Source: Erpobdella octoculata (Eukaryota; Annelida; Clitellata; Hirudinida; Erpobdellidae). From it: a DNA stretch of 64,000 nt. The stretch covers positions 30,273,103 to 30,337,102 of the forward strand of contig OZ022238.1 of the NCBI GenBank assembly GCA_963978895.1, given 5' to 3'. The notes beneath the pieces were generated by a model, which saw only the letters and a program-made list of their open reading frames with translations, made no database searches and was not told the origin of the DNA. Position 1 is the first letter of the stretch, and every line of letters begins with the position of its first letter. Both the position numbers and the translations under genes were made by a program. Of the stretch, positions 56,174 through 64,000 are shown piece after piece.

Positions 56174-59100
56174 GTAAGTTATGTTCAACATTTTTACTTG
56201 GTGTTAAAAATTATTTTGTACAGAAATATACAAAAAACAGCAATATTGCACATCAAAGTTAGCAGTTACTACTAACCTATTTCCATGCCATAAAAAAGTC
56301 GGGTAATCTAGTATAGGCAGGCGCACAAAGTTTCAATTTTTTTCTGAATAAAAAGTAAATATTAGAAAAGAAGCCTACAAATGTGATAGAAAAACAACAA
56401 ACATTTACATTTATGATTTTTATTAGATGATATATATCAATTTAAAAACAGCAGATGACATCACTAGTCTTAATACGTTATAGGTCGAATACAGGATAGT
56501 TGCTTCAGGATTGTTTTGTGTGGTACATGTAGATGTGTGATATATGATGGATGAAATTTATACTTTCTCTCATATTTGGTCATTTTTAAAAACAATCCTG
56601 AAGCAATTTTCCTGACAATATAAAATGTGTGATCAGAAGTTATTTTCTACTTTTTGGCAAGTTTTTGACAATACAAAACCTCTGTCAAGGCGTTGCTTCT
56701 TTTTCTAGGAATTTTTTCTATTAGTTTATTTTATATTTTTTAAAAATTTATTTTTTGATTCTCTGCTAAGAATTAAGCCAGAGAAACAAGATTAAGAAAT
56801 TTTTGAGTCAAAACTAGTCAGAAACTGTTTAATTACTAAGTAGAATTGAGTTTTGTCATTCATCAGTAAGGCGAACTCATCGGTCCATGAAACCGAGAAA
56901 GTAAAAGTCATGGGTTCGATGCATAGTGTCGGCAATTTGGGATTGGGCTGAAATTTTGGGCTGTTGTCATCCGGCTTAGGACCGTGTGCAAAATTTCAGC
57001 AGATGTTGTGAACCATATATAGCTTGAAGCAAACTAATATTAGGAAGTTGCTTCAAAAAGAATTAATTTTTCTAAGGGAAATGGGCTTATATACAGTATA
57101 ATGAACTTCAAGAGATCTAAAGTCCATTATGTCCAGGGTATGAAAAAAAAATCAGGATATTAAGGCGCGTTTACACAGGCAAAGATTCGCTGGCGCCAAA
57201 TGTCAATGTCATCTGAAATTAGAAAAAATGCACATTTAAACACTCTCACGCATGACATTGACATCTTAATTTAACTTAAGCAGATATTTATCTACGCCTT
57301 TTAGCGTAAACCGCTTCAAAGACACATGCAGCTGTCATAAAATTTATGGAAAAAGTTCAGTTTGTAAAAGTTTTTTAAAAGTTGAGAAAGAGACTATTGA
57401 AGTTTGAAGAGTGGGTGGTAGTCGGTTCCAAGCTACCGGACCGGAGTAGAAAAATCCACGTGAACCAATTTTTTTCGTGGAGGTGGCCGACACAAAAAGA
57501 TCACCAGATCACCAGACGCAGACCTGAGGCAAGAACGACCGGTAATCATGCCGACTGGTTTACATAAATCCATCAGGTACTTTGGTGCGCTATTGTGGAG
57601 ACATTTGTGGATCAAGCTGCAGAGCTTGAAATCAACTCTTTCTGGGTAAGGAAGCCAGTGAAGTTTATTGTGCATTTCTTTTGACACACTGGACCACCTA
57701 GGTAGACCGAGTACAAGACGAGCCGCAGCGCATAGGACCAATTGAAGCCTGTCGAATTGGTATTTATGTGCATTGGCCAGTACACCATTAAGTCTTCCAG
57801 CCTGCTATGCACCAGCGCACACACCAGAGAGTGAGCCATGTCTGTAGTGAGAGAACAGCGGATAACACTAATTTAACGCAGTTGATAAAGACATGCTTGT
57901 GTAGTGTGACTGACATGGGCCTGCAATGACAAGTTGTTATCAATCATTACACCGAGGTCACGGACATGCGTAGAAGGTTTGATGTAAGTCCCAGGCCATG
58001 CATAGTTTTGGTCTGCCACCAGTACAGGTGTGTGGCTGTTCAACAGAGAAAATAACGTATCATATAAATCTTGGAGTTGATCGAATGACATCGCTTCATA
58101 GACGTCTGGTCTGCACAGAGGGCTAGATTTAGTTCAGATTGAAAGCAGTCAGGCTCAAAGCATCTCCAAGCCCTGGTGCTTACATCGACATACTGTGGTG
58201 GAGGGCGTTGAATGGGAAGCTTGATGTGAATGAGTGAGTGGTCAGATATCTGTGGAAGGTCAACCCTAATCTCAGGGCGGAGGAGATCAGCCCTGGTGAT
58301 AACCAAGTCTAGAGTGTTTCCGAGTATGTGTGTTGGACCAACTACGGACTGTGTAAAATCACAGGATTGAACTAGGTCCATAAATTTTGCTGTATCTCAG
58401 TCATATTCATTATTGATTTTTGAAATCGCTTGTATTTATAATGTTGAGATTGTAAGTTGCGAGAATGTCAAATATGTTTGCTAATTTTGTAAAAAATAGG
58501 CTAGATGGGGCGGCACTTCCTGGGCAAAAACAAAGTTGACATCAGTTGACTTGAACAGGTTAGCAGAAATTTCAAACGTTGTTGGTTTCAAGCTGAAAGT
58601 AATTGGCTTGGCAGACATGACGTCTCTGTACACCACTGTGATTTCACCGTAGGCTCGCACGGTATCAGTCGCCATACGAGCAACCTCGATACAACGGTAT
58701 CTGGGGGGTGTGATCCGACAGAGAGTGACATTATCATGACTTTCATGGAATGTCTCGCACAGTCCAAGAATATCTAATTGGTGTTCGTTGATTATATCCA
58801 GGATGACCGCTACTTTGTTTCGTATTGAATGTACATTAAGACAGACAGCAGAAACGAGGCTGAGGTTTTTCAAAACCACCACCGTTGTTCAGGAGTGCAC
58901 GTTTTGGATATTTATTGTTTCGCAAACGTCTTGGTAGCCACTGTTTTGGAGAGAACAAGATTTTGCGTACGTAACGATTAATGGGCGGAGCCACTTGCCG
59001 GAGTCTGAGAAGATCGTCTCTTGTATACATCATGCACGAAGCCCACGGCAATCAACGAGCATGTTCATAATTTTCCCGTTAGTTCATAAATTCATTGACT

Positions 59101-62100
59101 TAATCAATAGCCAACTTTTCCGTAGTTATTTGTTATTTTATTTTATTTTTATTAACAACGTCAGCCGCAAACACGCCGCAGACACGCTGGACGCCATTTT
59201 GGATGCTAATTATCTCGTTTTGAGCCAACGCTGACATTCATGTGAAGGCGACATTCGAGTACTAGAAAAAAAAAGTGTGTCTTGGCAGCCAAGATTTTGA
59301 ATGTTGGTTACCTTCCAACTTTCAATACGCCAGTGAATAATGTATTCTTATGCGCAAGACACATTACTTATAGATTTGATTGGTCGACTATTCCGCAAGA
59401 CAAAAATAAATGCTTTTTTATATATTTTAATTATTTAAAACATAAAAACTTTGTACAATATTATTTTTTTTATTGAAACTGTATTTTATTTTTATAATAA
59501 TTAATATTTAAAACGTCACTTGAGCTGACTTGAGCGCTCTTCGATATTTCTCCTAAAATAGCCTAGTTAAAGTCAATTTTAATAATTGAAATTTTTATTC
59601 TATTATAAAAATTTAACTTTTAAAATTTTTTCAAAATTATGGAGAAGTTGTATTTTAAATTTCTTTAGTTTTGAATGCGATTCTTTTCTTCAACTGTTTA
59701 AAGTTAATTGATGTTAAATTCAATACTAAATAAGTTGCTAAATTTGTTATAATTAAAACTTATAGTAAAAGTATTTTTTAATACATTTTTGCGAACTAAA
59801 CTAGAGTAAAAATGGCAAAACGCACAACGTAATATTGACAGAAATAGCCCCAACAAAATGCATATTGAAATTGTCTTGTGTAATCACTCACTGTCGCAAA
59901 AATGCCGCTACATTGACATTTGGCGCCAGCAAATCTTTGCCTGTGTAGCGCCTTTATGAAAACAACAAATTTTATTCATTGTACATGAAACGTCAGTGAG
60001 GCAGTAAATAGTGCATTATTATGGTCTCTATTTTGTTTTCCAAAATAGGGTTCAGCCTGTTCTATGGTGGAATGCAGCTTATTCAACAGTGTGAATAAGT
60101 GTTTGGTTTTAGACACATCAGAGGACTCCAAGAATCATTAAACCATCCAAAGTGCTTGCATTGCATCTTTGGACATTGGCAGGAGTGGGACATCAAGTTC
60201 AGAAGTATCCATGTTGGCATAGTCGTCATCAACAGAGTCCACTTTGGTTGCAGCATCACGACCTTGTACCTCTAAGATAATCTCTTCAACAATGATAGCC
60301 GTTGAGGTGGGAAATTGTGTATCGAGATCTAGGTAGTCTTCATGTGACTTTTGTTGTGGTAGATAGTTGAGCTGTTTGTATTGATCAAATATGTTTCGTA
60401 TTTCGGCAGGTGGGGCATCCTCAGGGGGTGTTTTTGTTTTTTTCAGGCTGGTCTCATCTATGTTGAAGTAAGTAGCAGCTTCCATTCAACAATGGCTTGA
60501 ATTGATGCAGCATTTGATAACCCACTTAGAGTGTGTAAGGTAATTTCATTACCAACTGAGCCAACTATCACTACACTTGAACAAAAAAAGTGACTAATTT
60601 TCTGGGCCAAGTCTGTTTGTCTATTTCTTTGAGTAGTGGTTCACTGACTGGGATGCTTTGTGATCTAGCTTGGACAGAAAATTTATATAAAGTGTCTTCA
60701 TGATGTTGATAATCGTCTGATCTTCAGTAATTTTATGGATCCACTTTCTGACTTTATATTGTATCGACTGTAGATTTACAGTATAAGGTTTTGAAAAAGT
60801 ACCTACGACTACCTCCTCCTGGTTATCACCTTTCTTGGGAGGAAAAAGCATATAATCAGCTTTTTGAAGCATTTTGCTTCCCATAATTATGCTCCTGGAT
60901 TTATTGAAGCTATATTGCTAACTTCTTAAGATATTTCATTTTGTAACTGCTCATATATCTTTTTTGTTTTCAGCGTGATTGCTCTAGGTTTATGAGATAT
61001 GTTTAAAAAACTCTTGAGTTTGCGCTCTCCTCGGTTTCAAACATGTGCTGACAGCCACAAACGTTATGCTGGCTAATAGATACAAAAAATGCCGATAATT
61101 GAGACTCAACTGAGAAACCAGACAATCGATAACATGAGTGTAACTTTGTTTTTTCCACGGTCGCAATAAACTATTATGATGCTGGTCATGTCATGTAAGT
61201 GAACAAATACAATTGATGACAGTTGCACTAGCAGACTCACTTTTTGGTTATTGTTCTAATAGATGTACGGACTCCATAATTATTATTCAACTCTATAATT
61301 GTGTGGCTTTATGGTTTTCGACTTATTGAATGCGATATTTTTATTTTGGACTTTTTAATAGTAAACCATTCAGGTATAATCTGCACAAGAACAGCACACA
61401 CACACTCATAAATGCACACATACACACCAATAAACATGAATGCACACATACAAAACATGCATGCGAGCACCCGCAGACTTAAATGTACCCTGATGAGACT
61501 TAAATGTACACTGATGTCGAAAATCATGTTGCTAGAATGTTTGTTTGTTTATGTGTACATGTGCATGTGTGGATGTAATGCCTAATGATGGTTAACCTTG
61601 TTAAGTCAGCTGATCGTTGGTCATCAGTTAGTGAGGTTGGGAGATAATATAACTTGATGATAAAACAAATTTCTAAGTATTTTTTTATTATAATATTTAT
61701 TAGCTTTTGATGCTTATATTTAATTTTAATTTAATATTCTTAACATATTAAATTATAATTGCAGACTTCCAAGAAAATCAGATCTTGACAGGTGACAACA
61801 TTATAGTTTGTACCTGATATATGCTGCTTCTAGTAATTGATATGTTTATTAAATTTCAGAAAAATTGAAATTTATCAATTTGCTAATAAAACAAAACAGC
61901 TGTTTGTAAGACTTCTTGCATTGGTGAAATGGACTAATAGTGCAAATAAAGTAGAAAAATGTGCAGTAAGTAAACAATTGTAAATTTTTATAAGGGTTAT
62001 CATTATTATAGGTTACTGAACCTCAACTACTATCACAATCTATCCTTTACAGAGAATTTCTTCATTCTTGCAACAGCAGCAAATCTATTTCGTTGAAACA

Positions 62101-64000
62101 GCAAATTCTTTGGCCAGGATGGCTAGAGAAACTCTAGTTCGAGCAAAGTAAAAGTTTGTAAAATTTTTCTATTTGGCTTGGCATCTTTTAATAGATTAAA
62201 CATATTTCAGATTACCATGTTTTTCTTTGCCCTGTGCTGTTGATGTCCTAACCACAGGGACATATCCTAGACTTCCTCACTGCATAAAAGTAGTACTTTA
62301 AAAATTATAAGGGTTTCTGAGTCATAACACTAATTTGAATTACAATTGATGATGATAAAATGTTACAGGAAAGAATTGTACCTCCTGAACTCCTTTCTCC
62401 ATCTGAAAAGAAAAGAGTTCTCACAAAGTTAAGTCAGATCATCGAGTACAGGATTGTCACAAGTGAATTACCTGCATGCATGTGCAAACCTGTATTAGGT
62501 TATTTTAGCATGTATTTTGATTTATAAAAGTACTGCGTGAGGTTTGGAGGACATATAAGCAGTTTTCCAATGTTCATGTGTGTGTGTTAGCATCTTTTAA
62601 TCCACTTAGATATCTTCACTTCTACTTGTCAAAAATCACTTTTAAAACAATTTTTATAGTACTCGGCTGTTGATGCTGTAATTGCTAAAAGGTTATATTT
62701 AAAGAATAAATGCATTGAATAACTGAAATATCTATTTTGAAGACTGAATTAGTTAAAAAAATGTTCTTTTTGTGTCATACCTGTCAGCAAATTTTAACTC
62801 TTTATGATATACTGAGTTTAATCAGTGCACATGTGCTTGCCTTTTTTAAAAATCTAGGCTATATAATTATGCTGTCTTTTTGAATCTAACCAATAATTCA
62901 CACACATAAACACACACATACATTGTTTTCACATTAATCAACAGGTAAGCTCAACAGCATACATATTTATCTTCACATTATGAGGATGAGCTTGATTAAG
63001 TATCATTTTAGATGCACATCTGGATATGATGCCTTATGATGCAAAAGGATGGGCTCACATGACTATCATAAAAATAAAAATGCACGGAGCTTACTTAGTA
63101 TTAATATTAACATTTTAACATTTTTCCTCAAATAAAATAGATAGGTTTATCTTTCACATAAGCAACCCGGGCTGAATCTTCCAATAAAATAGTCCTATTT
63201 TGTTACATCCGTAACCCTAATCCTAACCCTAACCCTAATTATCACTTTTCATCGTGTTTATAGTTAATTATAGCCGAGAATGTATTAATCTTTCACACAG
63301 CGGCCGTTTATGTGAAAGATTACCACATGTTGTATGTGAGAAAAAAGAAAATTTATGTTTTAAATATTACAGCCACATGAATTGCATTAAAATTAGAAAT
63401 TCTAGGTATGTAATATAATGCTGTATGAAATGGAGGATGGGCTTGATTAAATTTATAAAATGTCGAAAAACATTGTTCGACAGTTTGTTTAGTCATGTGT
63501 ATGTGCATTTGCAGTGTATGTAAAGATTGGCTTAGTGAATGTTTACTTTGTTAAATTACGCTAAGTGTCAGCATTCCAGAATGAGCTAATGAGTGAAGCT
63601 AGGAGATTATATAAGTAGATTGTAGGTTGTTATGGTGAAGTTAAAAAGTAAATTTGAAAAATGCATGTTGTTAGTTATAAACAAGCAGGGTAATTATTAG
63701 CTCATTTCATTTATTGGGGTTTGCTTTTGTTTGGTGATCAAATATATGTCTCCACACTCATTGGTTAATATTTAAAAAAACTTTCTTGAAACCTTTAAAT
63801 ATTGTAATTGCGTTAGTTAAACATTTAATATTAAACTTTACTAATGAAATTCAACTTAAAAGGCAATTTTTTTCAAGCTAATTCAGTCTTTACAACTATT
63901 CTAATGGCCATCTGAGAACCTCTACGCTATTATTTTAAAGAAATATTACTCTGATATATTCATTATGTTCTTCAGATAATGGAAGAGTCAAGTTTCTTGT
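56046..64000 (+). CDS. MED14: MED14, Mediator complex subunit 14 (5' part, exons 1-7)
   Basis: Exons at 56046-56173, 61765-61791, 61860-61965, 62053-62147, 62211-62289, 62369-62498 and 63976-(64000) join in consistent phase through GT..AG introns. They encode about 196 residues of the MED14 N-terminal domain. Recognised in order: [101 protein letters not shown] and DNGRVKF. These align with animal MED14 without gaps that I can see. MED14 is the architectural subunit linking Mediator head, middle and tail and acts in the nucleus in RNA polymerase II transcription. No stop or frameshift is present. The ATG at 56046 is preceded by AAACGTAAAG; the start ahead of the conserved block is short compared with vertebrates. 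The gene continues beyond the window. Confidence 0.93.
57163..59953. mobile_element. Harbinger-like element in MED14 intron 1, 3-bp TSD TTA
   Basis: AGGCGCGTTTACACAGGCAA on the left and a nearly complementary AGGCGCTACACAGGCAAAGA on the right (read inwards) continue through GCTGGCGCCAAATGTCAATG at both ends. TTA flanks both (57160-57162, 59954-59956), as PIF/Harbinger elements leave. No transposase is present; a - strand LINE occupies the middle. Confidence 0.75.
57409..59051 (-). pseudogene. CR1/L2-like LINE, RT core deleted, inside the Harbinger-like element
   Basis: 59051-58836: pre-endonuclease segment ([20 protein letters not shown]). 58882-58481: endonuclease ([26 protein letters not shown]). 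58381-58130: endonuclease C-terminal part ([24 protein letters not shown], the catalytic SDH). At about 58080 the sequence jumps straight to the end of RT ([20 protein letters not shown]); GVPQGS and YADD are missing, so there is a large internal deletion. 57840-57409: C-terminus in two frames ([25 protein letters not shown]). It cannot be functional. It is antisense to MED14. Confidence 0.85.
60138..60485 (-). CDS. Unidentified antisense ORF in MED14 intron 1 (possible pogo/Tigger C-terminus)
   Basis: 115 codons, acidic, ATG start. It contains [20 protein letters not shown], then [20 protein letters not shown] and [15 protein letters not shown]. The pattern '(S/T)..I..EI...V....D..D' followed by '.P..S..DA..AL' resembles the C-terminal tail of Tigger/pogo-type transposases. 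No DDE core is present, so the call is weak. Confidence 0.3.
   Translation of the reverse strand: MEAATYFNIDETSLKKTKTPPEDAPPAEIRNIFDQYKQLNYLPQQKSHEDYLDLDTQFPTSTAIIVEEIILEVQGRDAATKVDSVDDDYANMDTSELDVPLLPMSKDAMQALWMV
60621..60884 (-). CDS. Unidentified antisense ORF in MED14 intron 1
   Basis: 87 codons ([20 protein letters not shown], then [16 protein letters not shown]). The composition is protein-like. It lies upstream of, and probably belongs with, the ORF at 60138-60485, being separated from it by a stop and frame change. Family not recognised. Confidence 0.3.
   Translation of the reverse strand: MGSKMLQKADYMLFPPKKGDNQEEVVVGTFSKPYTVNLQSIQYKVRKWIHKITEDQTIINIMKTLYINFLSKLDHKASQSVNHYSKK
60885..61764. 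other. 3' part of MED14 intron 1
   Basis: Contains CACACA/CATACA-type simple sequence near 61390-61450. No coding feature apart from the microexon that follows. Confidence 0.5.
61765..61791 (+). CDS. MED14: MED14 coding exon 2 (27-nt microexon)
   Basis: Acceptor TTGCAG, donor GTGACA. Encodes LLPRKSDLD with split codons at both edges (phase 2 in, phase 2 out). The conserved LLPRK makes it certain although the exon is tiny. Confidence 0.92.
61860..61965 (+). CDS. MED14: MED14 coding exon 3
   Basis: Acceptor TTTCAG, donor GTAAGT. Encodes [20 protein letters not shown], then [15 protein letters not shown]. Ends in phase 0. Confidence 0.95.
62053..62147 (+). CDS. MED14: MED14 coding exon 4
   Basis: Acceptor TTACAG, donor GTAAAA. 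Encodes [20 protein letters not shown], then [11 protein letters not shown]. Ends in phase 2. Confidence 0.95.
62211..62289 (+). CDS. MED14: MED14 coding exon 5
   Basis: Acceptor TTTCAG, donor GTAGTA. Encodes [20 protein letters not shown], then LPHCIK. Ends in phase 0. Confidence 0.95.
62369..62498 (+). CDS. MED14: MED14 coding exon 6
   Basis: Acceptor TTACAG, donor GTTATT (weak, but the only one giving the correct phase to exon 7). Encodes [20 protein letters not shown], then [15 protein letters not shown] and a poorly conserved ACMCKPVL. Confidence 0.85.
62499..63975. other. MED14 intron 6
   Basis: 1.5 kb, AT-rich, with a telomere-like block at 63211-63239 (CCTAATCCTAACCCTAACCC) and no ORF of note. 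Confidence 0.6.
63211..63239. repeat. Telomere-like CCCTAA block in MED14 intron 6
   Basis: Four to five units, CCCTAATCCTAACCCTAACCC-like (21 of about 29 bp fit the CCCTAA pattern). Confidence 0.8.
63976..64000 (+). CDS. MED14: MED14 coding exon 7 (cut by window end)
   Basis: Acceptor TTCTTCAG. The split codon gives Asp, then NGRVKFLV, matching the conserved NGRVKF of MED14. Confidence 0.88.

Overview
This is an AT-rich animal nuclear sequence that is mostly transposable elements. It holds one recognisable host gene, the 5' part of MED14 (Mediator tail/backbone subunit), on the + strand from 56046 to the window end. Seven exons with GT..AG introns, CR1/L2-like LINEs, hAT, piggyBac, Mutator-like (MULE), Harbinger-like and Helitron elements, and degenerate TTAGGG-type blocks all point to a metazoan, probably an aquatic invertebrate. 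The sequence alone does not name the species. All calls were made by eye; no database search was possible.

Layout. 1-385: Helitron-type 3' end. 660-975: TA-rich simple repeat. 2590-3440: remnants of a MULE-like transposase (-). 4653-12659: a divergent pair. On the - strand is a long decayed gene of an unnamed invertebrate family (motif GCDTTS, Cys-rich C-terminus). On the + strand is a YqaJ-type exonuclease gene. A 283-bp MITE breaks the first and a hAT element breaks the second; both have clear target-site duplications (TSDs). 12814-15595: an inverted-repeat-bounded unit with a small TATA-ORF-polyA gene and Helitron copy 1. 15611-16800: a perfect (GTATATAT)n array. 17635-23720: a CR1/L2-like LINE (-) split by a 2.9-kb element that carries a Pro/Ser-rich, Cys-cluster ORF. 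24018-26930: a MULE-like element with long inverted arms, containing Helitron copy 2. 28005-30215: a ~165-bp satellite with a 500-bp higher-order repeat. 30571-33424: a four-exon, apparently intact MULE-SWIM transposase gene. 33782-36638: Helitron copy 3, carrying a LINE fragment.

38343-47648 is a nest of non-autonomous elements, several bounded by TSDs seen directly: two large hAT-like elements in opposite orientation (A and D) and between them a MITE split by a MULE-like foldback element (9-bp TSD), itself split by a third hAT-like element (8-bp TSD). 47950-54350 holds a small hAT MITE, a decayed MULE-like fragment, a possible GIY-YIG fragment and an internally deleted piggyBac (TTAA TSD).

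MED14 starts at 56046. Intron 1 (5.6 kb) contains a Harbinger-like element with a deleted LINE inside it and two unidentified antisense ORFs. Exon 2 is only 27 nt. The GCDTTS/YqaJ pair is the best candidate for a poorly described mobile system; the intact MULE-SWIM gene is the best candidate for an active or domesticated transposase.
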